A DNA stretch of 64,000 nucleotides, taken from contig NZ_KE951476.1 of assembly GCF_000466165.1 (NCBI RefSeq), positions 16,190 through 80,189 of the forward strand. The letters run 5' to 3'. The position numbers were made by a program, and so were the translations under genes. The notes below the pieces were generated by a model that saw nothing but the letters and a program-made list of their open reading frames with translations, was not told the origin of the DNA and made no database searches. Position 1 is the first letter of the stretch; each line of letters begins with the position of its first letter. The stretch comes from Actinobaculum sp. oral taxon 183 str. F0552. GTDB lineage: Bacteria; Actinomycetota; Actinomycetes; Actinomycetales; Actinomycetaceae. Below are positions 15,907 through 25,174 of this stretch, in pieces.

Positions 15907-17823
15907 TCACAGCAGCACGCGCGTGGAGAGCTCTACGGTGCGATCCTTGGGCAGTTTGTTGACCCATGACGGGGAGACCGAGGCCCGTGACAGCCCGATG
16001 AAGATCTTCTTGCGCCACCGCCACATGGAGCGCTGGCTGCCCTCGAGGATGTGAATGTGGGAGAGCATGAAGAACGCCTTGTCGAGCTTCCAGGAGGACA
16101 GGCCGAGCGTGCGCTGGCCGTAGCGGATCGTCTCGGTCAGGTCGCGCTCGTCCATGAAACCGTAGCGGACGGTCAGGTGTTTGACCCCGCGGATGGGCGT
16201 GCTCAGCTCGTCTTGGACTACTCTCTCCTTGCGTGGAACGTGAGGGGTCGGCAGGGTCTTGATCGAGACGATGACCACGTGGTCGTGAAGGGTATGGTTG
16301 ACCGCCGTGTTCTTCTTCAGCGCCAGGGGAGTCGTCGTTATCATCGAATGCGGGTAGATCGCCGTCCCCGGAATGCGGCGGGCGGGAGAGGCGGTCAATC
16401 CCGCCAGGAAGTCCTTCAAAGCCCCCTCGTTTTCCAGGCGCGCCTCGGTCACCAGGCTCTCGCCGCGTCGCCACGTCGTCATGATGACCAGCATGAACGT
16501 GGCGATCGAGAGCGGAAGCCAGCCGCCGGTCGCGATCTTGGTGATGTTCGCGGCCAGCAGGGGAACTTCGATGGCCAGGAGAATCGTCGCGGCGAACGCA
16601 GTCGCCCATCCGGGCCATCGCCAGCCGACGCGGGTGAGCATGAGCAGCAGCGTCGTCGTCAGGAGGAAGTCCGTTGTGACCGCCAGGCCGTAGGCTGCCG
16701 AGAGCCGTTCCGAGTCTTGGAAGATGAGGACGATCGACGCCACTGAGACGAACAGCAGCATGTTGACGGCGGGCAGGTAGATCTGGCCGGACTCTGTGGC
16801 CGAGGTGTGGCGGACCTTCATGTGCGGCAGGTATCCGAGATTCGAGGCCTGCCGCGCAATCGAATACGCCCCCGAGATGACGGCCTGGGAAGCGATGAGG
16901 GTCGCCAGGGTCGCCATGATCACCAGCGGCACGGTCAGGCTCGCCGGAACCAGCATGAAGAATGGATTGTCCAGGGCATTCGGCTTCTCGATCAGGAGGG
17001 CCCCTTGGCCGAGGTAGTTGAGGACTAGGGAGGGAAGGACCACGGCGAGCCACGTTCCCTGGATAGGCCGCCTCCCGAAATGCGCGATGTCGGCGTACAG
17101 CGCCTCCGCGCCGGTCACCGACAGGACGATGGCCCCCAGGGCGATGAAGGTCGTGCCGGGATGCCGGACGATGAACGAAATCGTCTCGGTGGGGGAGAGG
17201 GCGATGAGGATGTCGGGATGCCTCAGGACGTGCGGCAGCCCCATGAAGGCGAGCAGGAGGAACCACGTGAGCATGATCGGGCCGAAAACCCTGCCCATTT
17301 TCGCGGTCCCGTTGCGCTGTGCGATGAAGAGCACGGTCAGAATCACCAAGGCGACGGGGACGACGAAGCGTTCCATGCTCGGGAAGGCGACTTCCAGGCC
17401 TTCCACGGCCGAGAGCACGGAGATCGCGGGGGTGATGACGGAGTCGCCGAAGAACAGAGCCGCTCCGAAGACGCCGAGAAGCGCCACGAGCACGGAGATT
17501 CGGCCGGGCGTGAGGCTGCGGCGCACCCGGGTCGCCAGGGCGAGGATGCCGCCTTCGCCGTCGTTGTCGGCTCGCAGCACGAAGCATACGTATTTGATGG
17601 TGACGATGAGGACGAGCACCCAGACGATGCAGGAGATGACGCCGGTGATGTCCTCTCGGTTGAGCGGGACCGCCCTGCCGTCCAGCATGAAGACGGTGCG
17701 CAGCACGTACAAGGGGCTGGTGCCGATGTCGCCGAAGACCACTCCGAGGGCCGAGAGCCCGAGCGCCATCGATCCGGTCTGCTTCGCAGTGCCGTGCCCG
17801 CGCAGAGAGGATTCAGAATCCAT
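15907..17823 (-). CDS. kup: Potassium uptake protein Kup
   Basis: The 638-residue product has the Kup/HAK layout: about twelve membrane helices followed by a cytoplasmic C-terminal domain. Diagnostic segments are GVVFGDIGTSPLYVLRTVF near the start, FGDSVITPAISVLSAVEGLEV, and GAYSIARQASNLGYLP. It imports potassium with protons across the cell membrane. The start at 17823 is the ATG before MDSESSLRG; a long upstream open extension is Arg-rich and unlike the family. Confidence 0.95.
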   Translation of the reverse strand: MDSESSLRGHGTAKQTGSMALGLSALGVVFGDIGTSPLYVLRTVFMLDGRAVPLNREDITGVISCIVWVLVLIVTIKYVCFVLRADNDGEGGILALATRVRRSLTPGRISVLVALLGVFGAALFFGDSVITPAISVLSAVEGLEVAFPSMERFVVPVALVILTVLFIAQRNGTAKMGRVFGPIMLTWFLLLAFMGLPHVLRHPDILIALSPTETISFIVRHPGTTFIALGAIVLSVTGAEALYADIAHFGRRPIQGTWLAVVLPSLVLNYLGQGALLIEKPNALDNPFFMLVPASLTVPLVIMATLATLIASQAVISGAYSIARQASNLGYLPHMKVRHTSATESGQIYLPAVNMLLFVSVASIVLIFQDSERLSAAYGLAVTTDFLLTTTLLLMLTRVGWRWPGWATAFAATILLAIEVPLLAANITKIATGGWLPLSIATFMLVIMTTWRRGESLVTEARLENEGALKDFLAGLTASPARRIPGTAIYPHSMITTTPLALKKNTAVNHTLHDHVVIVSIKTLPTPHVPRKERVVQDELSTPIRGVKHLTVRYGFMDERDLTETIRYGQRTLGLSSWKLDKAFFMLSHIHILEGSQRSMWRWRKKIFIGLSRASVSPSWVNKLPKDRTVELSTRVLL

Positions 17824-17948
17824 GCGCGATATCCTACGCCCGCCTGGGCCTCCGTCCAGCTGGGAGGGGTTCCTGTGAGGCGGTAGACGGGGACGATCGG
17901 CTTCCCGCTTCCTACGGAGATTCGATCGATGCCCGGCGGCCTGGCTCG

Positions 17949-18380
17949 TCAGCGACCGCGGTGCTTCGCCTTCCTCTTGGCGATCCGCGCCTCGCGCCGG
18001 ATTCGAGCCCGGACGTCCTTGTCTGCGCGCCGGCGCACAATCCGCTCGGAGGCTCGTTTCTCGCGTGCGAGCGCCAAAGCCCGCTGGCTTGCGGTCGACG
18101 CCGGCAGGCGGCGCTGCTCGCGCGCAGCCTGCCGCGCGAGTCGCTTGGGATTGCGCGCGGCCGCTCGGGGGCGGCGCTCGGACGCCTCGACCGCAGGGGC
18201 CGCGAAAGCACGGTCGAAAAGCGAATTCGCGCAGGTCGCGATGAACTCCCACAGCTCAGCGTCGGAGGGCTCGGCCCCGAAGACATGACGAGCAGCGCGG
18301 ACCGCCCCCGAATCGTCGGTGACCTCCAGAACTCCCATCCACAGTGAACCGTCGAAGAAGACGGTGAATGCCGATGCCAT
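17949..18380 (-). CDS. yjdF: YjdF-family protein (DUF2992)
   Basis: The 143-residue product starts ASAFTVFFDGSLWMGVLEV, continues with ARHVFGAEPSDAELWEFIA, and ends in a long Arg/Ala/Lys-rich tail, matching the YjdF family. In Firmicutes this gene is often controlled by the yjdF-motif RNA, which binds azaaromatic compounds; its biochemical role is not established. Here the 100 bases before the start fold into several strong hairpins (18403-18482). The start follows GGGAGG. Confidence 0.85.
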   Translation of the reverse strand: MASAFTVFFDGSLWMGVLEVTDDSGAVRAARHVFGAEPSDAELWEFIATCANSLFDRAFAAPAVEASERRPRAAARNPKRLARQAAREQRRLPASTASQRALALAREKRASERIVRRRADKDVRARIRREARIAKRKAKHRGR

Positions 18381-18402
18381 GGCAAACCTCCCGGGCGCAG
18401 AA

Positions 18403-18482
18403 AACCGACCCTGGCGTTCACCGGTTTCCGCGTCGCGGACAACGAGCCCGAATCTTCGGGCCGCCCGGACTACCAGCCGGGC
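18403..18482 (-). promoter_or_regulatory. Structured leader of yjdF, candidate riboswitch
   Basis: In transcript order there are four perfect stems: GCCCGG/CCGGGC (18482-18463), GCCCGAA/TTCGGGC (18461-18446), TCCGC/GCGGA (18439-18427) and AACCG/CGGTT (18426-18403), followed by the GGGAGG ribosome site. Such packing is not expected in an ordinary leader. Because the gene is a yjdF homologue, a relative of the yjdF-motif RNA is the first hypothesis; I did not verify the motif's conserved bases. Confidence 0.45.
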
Positions 18483-18636
18483 TGTGAGGTTCGTGAGACC
18501 AGGCGTTCAGTATACACGGGGGCGGCACGGGGCAGGCAGCCGCCCCGCATGCGAATCAGGCATCGACGTCGCTGAACCGCCCCGATCGGCGGCGGGGTTG
18601 ACCGGCGGCGGGGCTGATCGGCGACAACCCAATCGG

Positions 18637-18664
18637 GGCGGCTCAGCCTAGGCGCTGAGCCGCC
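18637..18664 (-). terminator. Hairpin terminator after ybdD
   Basis: GGCGGCTCAG (18637-18646) pairs perfectly with CTGAGCCGCC (18655-18664) around an 8-base loop, 62 bases beyond the end of ybdD. There is no U-tract, as is usual in high-GC actinomycetes. Together with the yjdF leader this accounts for the 346-base gap 18381-18726. Confidence 0.7.
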
Positions 18665-18726
18665 CTCGACGGCGGCGTCATGACGGGCATGCCCAAGGCT
18701 ACGCCGCTTAGACGCAGACCCGCCGC

Positions 18727-18951
18727 CTAGCAGCAGCCGGTGGGCGGATTGTCCTCGCGGAGGCGCGCACGGGCGCGCCAGAACTCGCGCTCGGTCATCG
18801 GGGCGTGGCCGGGGTGCTCCCGCCGATGGCGCTCGACGTACTTCTCATAGGCCGATTCACCCGTGAAGTCCCGCCAGAGGGCGCGGAATGCAGCGAGCCG
18901 CTCCCGAACCGCGCCGAGGATTCCGCGGAGCCCGGGGGATTCACCGGACAC
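18727..18951 (-). CDS. YbdD/YjiX family protein
   Basis: The 74-residue product has the family pattern: AFRALWRDFTGESAYEKYVERHRREHPGHAPM split over residues 21-52, then TEREFWRARARLREDNP and a C-terminal CC. These small proteins accompany CstA-type transporters and are needed for full pyruvate/peptide uptake in E. coli (BtsT-YjiX, CstA-YbdD). Its start lies 11 bases inside the end of cstA, so the two are translationally coupled. Confidence 0.9.
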   Translation of the reverse strand: MSGESPGLRGILGAVRERLAAFRALWRDFTGESAYEKYVERHRREHPGHAPMTEREFWRARARLREDNPPTGCC

Positions 18952-21313
18952 CGCGGGCCTTCTTCGCCTCGGGTATCAGCGCGGGGTCGCCGACCGCGGC
19001 GTACTCTGCGACCAGCTTCTTGTCGAGCTTGGAGGCGAAGAGCCTTTCGGGTGCGAAGAAGTTCGACTCTTGGAACGGATCCTCCGACGTCGTGGTCTCT
19101 CCCGTGCGCAAGGTCTTGACGACCCTCAGGATCGCGCAGACGATCACGAAGGCGACCGCCACGAGGAACACGATCGAGAGCGTGCCTTGGATGAACGCGT
19201 TGCGGATGACGGCGTTCTGTTCGTCGATCTTCGCCGGATCGGTGAGCGTGGGCAGCTTCGCGCGAGCCTGGCGCCACTGCTCCCAGTACCCGATGTTCAC
19301 GTCGGTGGAGAAGATCTTCTGCCACGAGGCCGTGAACGTCACGGCGACGTCGAAGGCCAGGGGGATGAACGGGATCCACACCCACTTCGTGTGCCCCTTG
19401 CGGACCACCATCACGGTGGCCACCAGCAGGGCGACCGCGGCTATCAACTGGTTGGCGATGCCGAAGAGCGGATAGAGGGTCTTGATGCCGCCCCGGGGAT
19501 CGGTGACGCCCATGAGCAGCAACGATCCCCAAGCGGCGACGATCACGCCGGTGGACAGGAGCGCCCCCGTCCGCCACGAGGGGTCCTTGAACTTCGGCAT
19601 GACGTTGCCTAAGGCGTCGGAGAGCTGGAAGCGCGCCACGCGGGTGACCGCGTCGACGGCGGAGAGGATGAACAGAGCCTCGAACATGATGGCGAAGTGG
19701 TACCAGAAGCCCATCATCCCCCGGCCTCCTCCGACCTGGTGGAGGATGTGCGCAATGGCCACGGCGAGGGTCGGGGCGCCGCCCGTTCGCGAGACGACCG
19801 ACGGCTCGCCGACGTCGTCGGCGACCTGCTTGAGGGCCTCGGCCCCCTCAAAAGTCTTCTCCTTGCCCTGCTTGTCCCACGACTCCCACCGGGGCTCGAT
19901 CTTCTCGCCCTTCGTGGTGGTCACGCCGAGATTGCGCACGGCCTGGGATGTGATGACCTCGCGATCCTTGGTGGACTGTGTGACGGAAGTGCCCGCTAGC
20001 TGGTCGACGCTGGCCTCGGGAGTGTTCATGCCGAAATAGATCCCCTGGTTGAGGGAGGCCGCGGCCGCCAGCGCCATGATCGCCACGAAGGATTCCATGA
20101 GCATGCCCCCGTAGCCGATCATGCGGACCTGGGACTCCTTCTGCACCATCTTCGGGGTCGTTCCCGAGGAGACCATTGCGTGCATGCCCGAGAGGGCCCC
20201 GCAGGCGACGGTGATGAAGAGGAACGGGAAGAGCGTGCCGGCGAAGACGGGCCCCTTCGTATTGGAGGCGAACTCAGTGACGGCGGGCATCTCCACCAGG
20301 GGCCGGACGACGACGATCCCGAGCGCCAGAACCACGATCGTCCCGATCTTCATGAAGGTCGACAGGTAGTCCCGCGGCGTCAGCAGCACCCACACCGGAA
20401 GGACGGCGGCGAAGAAACCGTAGACGATCATCGCCCACACAAGCGTGGTCTGGGACAGGTGCAGGTACTCCTTGCCGAAATCGGATTCCGCGACCCAGCG
20501 GCCGGCGATGATCACGATGATGAGCATGGTGCAGCCGACGACCGAGACCTGCGTGATCTTGCCCGGTTGCACGTACCGCAGCCAGATGCCCATGAAGATG
20601 GCGATCGGGATGGTGCATCCCACGGAGAAGACGCCCCATGGGGAGGCCGCCAGCGCGTTGACGCACACCATGGCCAGTACCGCCAGGACGATCATGAGCA
20701 TGACGAGCACGATGACGGTGGCCACCGTTCCGCCGAACTTCCCGATCTCGTCGGTGGCCATCTGCCCGAGTGAGCGTCCGCCGCGGCGCATGGAGAAGAA
20801 GAGGACGAGCATGTCCTGGATCGCCCCGGCCACGCATACGCCGAGGATGATCCACAGCGTGCTGGGGAGGTACCCCATCTGGGCGGCGAGTACGGGGCCG
20901 ACGAGCGGGCCGGCGCCCGCGATGGCCGCGAAGTGGTGGCCGTAGAGGACGACGCGGTTGGTCGGGTCGAAGTCCTTGCCGTTGTTGATCCGTTCGGCGG
21001 GCGTGGCGTTGGAGTCGTCCGGGCGCATGATCCTGCGCTGCACGTACAGGGCGTAGAACCGGTAGGCGATCGTGTATGTGCACAGTGCGGTCACCACGAA
21101 CCAGATCGTGTTGACCTCCTCGCCCCGGACGACGGCCAACATCGTCCAGCCGAGGACACCCAGAGCCGTGATGACGATCCAGAGGGCGACTTTCCGCGGC
21201 GTCCACTCGTTGCGCGGCTTGACGCCGACCGGGATTCCTCGCTTGTTCCGTATGATGAGCTTCTCCTCCTCGGGCGTGTAGGAAGGAAGCTCGCCGACGG
21301 ATGTCTCTTCCAT
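18941..21313 (-). CDS. cstA: Carbon starvation protein CstA family transporter
   Basis: The 790-residue product has around 16 membrane helices and the CstA core (NGKDFDPTNRVVLYGHHFAA, GPLVGPVLAAQMGYLPSTLW, GAIQDMLVLFFSMRRGGRSLG). CstA and BtsT import peptides or pyruvate. The start at 21313 is chosen because GAGGTG lies at the right distance; the ATG six codons upstream has none. A polar loop of about 90 residues, near 440-530, separates two helices. It forms an operon with the overlapping ybdD. Confidence 0.93.
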   Translation of the reverse strand: MEETSVGELPSYTPEEEKLIIRNKRGIPVGVKPRNEWTPRKVALWIVITALGVLGWTMLAVVRGEEVNTIWFVVTALCTYTIAYRFYALYVQRRIMRPDDSNATPAERINNGKDFDPTNRVVLYGHHFAAIAGAGPLVGPVLAAQMGYLPSTLWIILGVCVAGAIQDMLVLFFSMRRGGRSLGQMATDEIGKFGGTVATVIVLVMLMIVLAVLAMVCVNALAASPWGVFSVGCTIPIAIFMGIWLRYVQPGKITQVSVVGCTMLIIVIIAGRWVAESDFGKEYLHLSQTTLVWAMIVYGFFAAVLPVWVLLTPRDYLSTFMKIGTIVVLALGIVVVRPLVEMPAVTEFASNTKGPVFAGTLFPFLFITVACGALSGMHAMVSSGTTPKMVQKESQVRMIGYGGMLMESFVAIMALAAAASLNQGIYFGMNTPEASVDQLAGTSVTQSTKDREVITSQAVRNLGVTTTKGEKIEPRWESWDKQGKEKTFEGAEALKQVADDVGEPSVVSRTGGAPTLAVAIAHILHQVGGGRGMMGFWYHFAIMFEALFILSAVDAVTRVARFQLSDALGNVMPKFKDPSWRTGALLSTGVIVAAWGSLLLMGVTDPRGGIKTLYPLFGIANQLIAAVALLVATVMVVRKGHTKWVWIPFIPLAFDVAVTFTASWQKIFSTDVNIGYWEQWRQARAKLPTLTDPAKIDEQNAVIRNAFIQGTLSIVFLVAVAFVIVCAILRVVKTLRTGETTTSEDPFQESNFFAPERLFASKLDKKLVAEYAAVGDPALIPEAKKARGVR

Positions 21314-21530
21314 GAGGTGTTCACCTCGCATTCGATTGTCGATTGAGAAGCGGCGGCACTGCCGTCATTACCTCGAGTTTAAGGTCCGGCTTTCCCCTTG
21401 GACAGGGGCGAAAGTGCTCATCGTGGCTCATCGTCCGCATCGTCGCTGAATTCGCCGAGTGCAGGGCTGGAGTCGGCCGCTGGGCGTCGAAATCGCCTGC
21501 CATCCCATCTCGGAGGTCTATTCTGGAGGA

Positions 21531-21893
21531 ATGGAGTTCGTTGTCAAGAGAGTGTACGAACAGCCCGATCCGGACGACGGCTACAGGGCCTTGGTCGATA
21601 GGCTCTGGCCTCGCGGCATGCGGAAGGACAAGGCTGCGATCGACGAATGGGCCAAGGACCTCGCCCCCAGCGCTGAGCTGCGTTCCTGGTACCACCAGGA
21701 CCTCGACGCCAGACGGGAGGAGTTCGCCGCCCGCTATCGCGAGGAACTGTCGGCGTCCGAGGCCGTTGAGGACTTTTTGCGCAGAACCGGGGGCCAGGAG
21801 CGCGTTACCCTCCTCTACGCTGCACGCGATACGCAACACAACCACGCTCTGGTGCTGCGCGACGTGCTGCAGGAGGCGGCCGCCAAGGGATGA
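21531..21893 (+). CDS. DUF488-family protein
   Basis: The 120-residue product matches DUF488: VKRVYEQPDPDDGYRALVDR, LWPRGMRKDKAAIDEWAKDL, APSAELRSWYHQD, FAARYREEL, VTLLYAARDTQHNHALVL. The family is widespread and of unknown biochemical role. The ATG directly follows GGAGGA, with a second GGAGG 14 bases further up. Confidence 0.88.
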   Translation: MEFVVKRVYEQPDPDDGYRALVDRLWPRGMRKDKAAIDEWAKDLAPSAELRSWYHQDLDARREEFAARYREELSASEAVEDFLRRTGGQERVTLLYAARDTQHNHALVLRDVLQEAAAKG

Positions 21894-21970
21894 GGGCATC
21901 TTGAGGAGGTTGGAGCGTCTCGGGAAAGCCCGTCGGGGATGCCCGCGGCATCCACGGAAGAGAAAGTGAT

Positions 21971-22002
21971 GGGGCCCGGGTGTCACGCATCACCCGGGCC
22001 CC
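21971..22002. terminator. Strong hairpin terminator
   Basis: GGGGCCCGGGTG and CACCCGGGCCCC form a perfect 12-base stem around TCACGCAT. It lies between the plus-strand DUF488 gene and the minus-strand peptide gene and could stop transcription from either side. Confidence 0.8.
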
Positions 22003-22189
22003 AGTGTCGCATGTATACTCATTGAACATGCGCTCGGCAGGACAAAGACATCTGCTGGCGGTTTCACTCTATAGCCACCCGAGGGCAGTCCCATTTCCGG
22101 ATCACTCCGGCGCTGAGGTGAGCGTTTTGCGAGTCTGAACCGACCAGAGGTTCACTACCTGTCTATTCAGTTGTCTTCGTCACGAACGT

Positions 22190-22429
22190 CTACTTGTAAA
22201 AGCGTCCACCGCATATCTTCCGAGGAGAAAAACCTTGAGCTCTGAAAATAATGCAACTAAATCCTTCACCCGCCTGCTCAGCATGAGCGGCTACCAGAGC
22301 CGACTCTTCGCTGGCGGATGAGACGGAAGGCGAAGGGCTTGACGAAACATCGTCAGACGCCATCGCGCTAGGAAGAACCACCGCGCTCGCCGCCATGCTA
22401 ACCGCAGCGACAAGTCCTAGTTTCTTCAT
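22190..22429 (-). CDS. Small secreted peptide precursor with two cysteines
   Basis: The 79-residue product has a classic signal peptide (MKKLGLVAAVSMAASAVVLP, cleavage likely after AMA at 22-24), a Ser/Glu/Ala-rich spacer, and a C-terminal basic, aromatic segment EGFSCIIFRAQGFSPRK with ICGGRFYK. Cys59 and Cys73 could form a disulfide loop of 13 residues. The ribosome site AGGAGG is excellent and the start at 22429 is clear. I know no family for it. It is downstream of a two-component system and an ABC-2 transporter on the same strand, which suggests a signal, antimicrobial or sensed envelope peptide. Confidence 0.7.
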   Translation of the reverse strand: MKKLGLVAAVSMAASAVVLPSAMASDDVSSSPSPSVSSASEESALVAAHAEQAGEGFSCIIFRAQGFSPRKICGGRFYK

Positions 22430-22620
22430 CCGTGTAACCTCCTGTTTGGACAATGAATACATTAGCGAAGCCATCCCGAAATGAACTCCCCCAAAAGTAG
22501 GAGAATTCGGCGATCACTCGAAATGTGATGCCAATCATATCGTTTGTACTTCGTGACTCAAGGATACTCCGCCTTGGGAGCGTCCGTGTAGGACCTCTTC
22601 GGGCCTGAGACGAGGGGCTC

Positions 22621-22644
22621 GGCGCATCGGGCACGCGATGCACC
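22621..22644 (-). terminator. Probable hairpin terminator after the response regulator
   Basis: GCATCG (22624-22629) and CGATGC (22636-22641) pair around six bases, with flanking G-C pairs beyond one mismatch, about 40 bases after the regulator's stop codon. The peptide gene downstream has its own possible promoter (TAATGT about 40 bases before its start). Confidence 0.45.
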
Positions 22645-22677
22645 CCGGAACCTCGAAGCCGCACAGTGTGGAGCCGT

Positions 22678-23436
22678 TTAGGAGCGGACGAGGCCCAGCT
22701 CGTAGGCCCGCACAACCACCTTCAGGCGGCTGTTGACCTGGAGCTTGGACATGATCGAGGAGAGATGGGACTTCACCGTCGATTCCTGGACGTAGAGCTT
22801 CTGGGCGATCTCGGCGTTCGAATAGGCCTGGCACAGCAGTTCCAGCACGTCCATTTCGCGCTTGGAAAGCTGGATGTCCGGTGAGGGTTCGGGCGGCAGG
22901 GGAACGAGGTAGTTCTTCACGAGGCGTCCCGTCGGGCCCGGTGAGACGACGGTTCCGCCCGCCGCGACCTGCCGCAGGCCGCCCACGAGATCTTCCGGCG
23001 ATGTGTTCTTCAAAAGGAAGCCCGAGGCGCCGGCCTGGAGGCCGGCGAGCATGGCCTCGTCATCGTCGAACGTGGTCAACAAGACTACTTTGACGTCGGG
23101 GGCCAGGAGCCTTACCTGCTCCACGGCGGAGATTCCGTCCATGATCGGCATTCTCACGTCGGTCATGAGGATGTCCGGATGGTGCTTGGTCGCCAGGCGC
23201 ACCGCTTCGAAACCCGTTGTGCCCATGCCGACGAGCTTGATGTCCGGCGCGGTGGCGAGGTATGCCGTCAGGGACTGGAGAACGGCGTTGTCGTCATCGA
23301 CAACGGCGATCCTGATCGGCCCGCCGCGCGCAGGGGCGCCCTGGCCGCTATCCGTTCCGCCCATCCAGGACGCGGACTTGCCGGAATGCTGCGGCTTGCC
23401 CCGTCCCGCTCTTGGGGTCTGCCTACGCTGATTCAC
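22678..23436 (-). CDS. NarL/LuxR-type response regulator
   Basis: The 252-residue product has a poorly conserved 40-residue N-terminal extension, a receiver domain (RIAVVDDDNAVLQSL with the acidic pocket, ILMTDVRMPIMDGISAV with the phosphoacceptor Asp, VVLLTTFDDDEAM, FLLKNTSPEDL) and a C-terminal LuxR helix-turn-helix (LSKREMDVLELLCQAYSNAE, then ESTVKSHLSSIMSKL). It starts with GTG, 24 bases after the kinase stop, so it is in one operon with it. Confidence 0.95.
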   Translation of the reverse strand: MNQRRQTPRAGRGKPQHSGKSASWMGGTDSGQGAPARGGPIRIAVVDDDNAVLQSLTAYLATAPDIKLVGMGTTGFEAVRLATKHHPDILMTDVRMPIMDGISAVEQVRLLAPDVKVVLLTTFDDDEAMLAGLQAGASGFLLKNTSPEDLVGGLRQVAAGGTVVSPGPTGRLVKNYLVPLPPEPSPDIQLSKREMDVLELLCQAYSNAEIAQKLYVQESTVKSHLSSIMSKLQVNSRLKVVVRAYELGLVRS

Positions 23437-23460
23437 CCTTATGCCCTTCTAGTCAGTGTT

Positions 23461-24987
23461 TCATCTGTGTACGGGGATCGACGCGCGGACGATCCACGTG
23501 TCTTCCCTCTGGGAAAACTCGATAGTGCCGCCCAGGGCTTCGACGCGCTCCCTCTGGCCGATGAGGCCCAGACCGAGGCCTGCCTGGGAGCCCTGCTCGA
23601 CGGCGTCCACCGCCGAGGCACTCTCCGATTCTAGAGAATCCTCCTCCGAAATGGCGTTGATGAAGATGGCGTCCACGCTCTCATCTTGGACTTCGACCAT
23701 GATAGTCGCCGGAGCCTCATGCGCGGCGTGCTTGACGATGTTCGAGCACGATTCCGTCACCACACGGGAAAGTGTAACGGAAATGATCTCGGGCAGGGAG
23801 GAAAGGTCTCCCTCGATGGCCGCATTGACATCGATCCCGGCGGCGCGTACCTTGGCGATCTGCTCCTCGATCACCTTTTCAGGCGGCGAATCGATGATGG
23901 TGAAGCGGTCGGCGATCGACCCGGGAGCCGACAGTTCGACCTTGTCCGAGACCCGCAGGACTTCGAGCATGTTCCGCAGATGGGATGTGGCCGCGCGCCC
24001 CGTGCGGGCTATGAAGTCGAGATCCTCCGATAGATCCGCTCCCTTGCCCGTCTGCAGTTTGGCCGCCTCGGCCCGCATGACGAGCATCGTGGTGGAGTAG
24101 ACGGCTGTGTCGTGAAGCTCCCTGGCGATCGCACGGCGTTGCTCCGCAAGTTCCGCTTGGCGCCGGGCTTCGAGTGAATCGTTGGCCAGGCTCTGCCGCA
24201 GAAGGAGCTCCCCTAGCAGAAGGAAAAGAATTAAAAAAGTAATATTAACGATGAAATTTTGAATTATTGTATTTACGTTTGGTAATGTGATTATAAGCTC
24301 ATGTAATTCAATTATTGTACATATTATAGCTGAAAGACAACCGATTATACGACTTCCAGACCAAATGATTATGATAGGAGCAATATTAGATGTTATAGAT
24401 GCGAGATAAATTGACTTATCGGGAGTCAAGTTAACAAGTACATCAACAGTTACAATTAAGAAACCAGATAATATGGGGAATAACCCTGATATGGTGAGTG
24501 CGAAGCACGCGAGCCCGGCGACCAGTATCGTCGGTAGAAGGCTGACGTCGGGAGGGACGTCCTCGATGGAGAGGATGTTTAAGAGGGTAAGGATGAAGAT
24601 TCCGATCCCCAGCAGGACGCCGGTGATGATCCGGGATCTCTTGCCCCACACAGACCAAGAGGACCATGTCTCCTTCGGCTCGGACTTCTTCGGCTGGTCC
24701 GTGTGGCCTTGCTCCACCGGAGGGGATTGGGAGGTGCGTCGTTCCCGCCGGGAGGCCCTCCGCTTGCCGTCGGCCTTGCGGAGCTTCCTCTTGCCGGATC
24801 GACGCCTGCGGGACGGCCGGCCTGTAGAACTGCGTCCGTCGTCAGCGATCTCGGAGAGGGCGGGTGCAGCCGCCTCGTTGACCGGAGGCGGCGCCGGTAG
24901 ACCGTGCTTGCCGCGAGGGGCCGCCGGTTTCTCAGTGGCCGGAAGAGTCGGCGAAGTTCGCGTGTGGGGGATGGCGCCCTGATCCAT
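23461..24987 (-). CDS. Sensor histidine kinase (HisKA_3 type) with an A+T-rich membrane region
   Basis: The 508-residue product has about 115 polar, Arg/Lys-rich N-terminal residues, five or six membrane helices (about 118-270), the HisKA_3 motif with the phospho-accepting His (AIARELHDTAVYSTTMLVM), and an HATPase domain (ESCSNIVKHAAHE as N box, GLGLGLIGQRERV as G box). The bases around 24214-24490, coding for most of the membrane region, are strikingly A+T-rich while both sides are G+C-rich, which suggests that the sensing part was exchanged. GGAGG precedes the ATG at 24987. Its partner is the regulator downstream. Confidence 0.93.
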   Translation of the reverse strand: MDQGAIPHTRTSPTLPATEKPAAPRGKHGLPAPPPVNEAAAPALSEIADDGRSSTGRPSRRRRSGKRKLRKADGKRRASRRERRTSQSPPVEQGHTDQPKKSEPKETWSSWSVWGKRSRIITGVLLGIGIFILTLLNILSIEDVPPDVSLLPTILVAGLACFALTISGLFPILSGFLIVTVDVLVNLTPDKSIYLASITSNIAPIIIIWSGSRIIGCLSAIICTIIELHELIITLPNVNTIIQNFIVNITFLILFLLLGELLLRQSLANDSLEARRQAELAEQRRAIARELHDTAVYSTTMLVMRAEAAKLQTGKGADLSEDLDFIARTGRAATSHLRNMLEVLRVSDKVELSAPGSIADRFTIIDSPPEKVIEEQIAKVRAAGIDVNAAIEGDLSSLPEIISVTLSRVVTESCSNIVKHAAHEAPATIMVEVQDESVDAIFINAISEEDSLESESASAVDAVEQGSQAGLGLGLIGQRERVEALGGTIEFSQREDTWIVRASIPVHR

Positions 24988-25113
24988 GGTTCCTCCATAT
25001 AGTGCTTGCGAACATAGGCATAGTATTCAGTGTCATTGCCTCCAACACAGAAGTCTACCCGGAACCACTATATGAACCGCCTCATTCCAGTAATGCTGCA
25101 GTATCACTATGAC

Positions 25114-25141
25114 TGGGTTGCGGGGAATACCCCGCAACCCA
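25114..25141 (-). terminator. Terminator after the ABC-2 permease gene
   Basis: TGGGTTGCGGGG and CCCCGCAACCCA form a perfect 12-base stem with an AATA loop, 33 bases beyond the permease stop. It separates the transporter operon from the kinase gene, whose own promoter must lie in 24988-25113. Confidence 0.8.
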
Positions 25142-25174
25142 GGAAACGGCCCACCGCCTCGAATGGGGCGAGCC

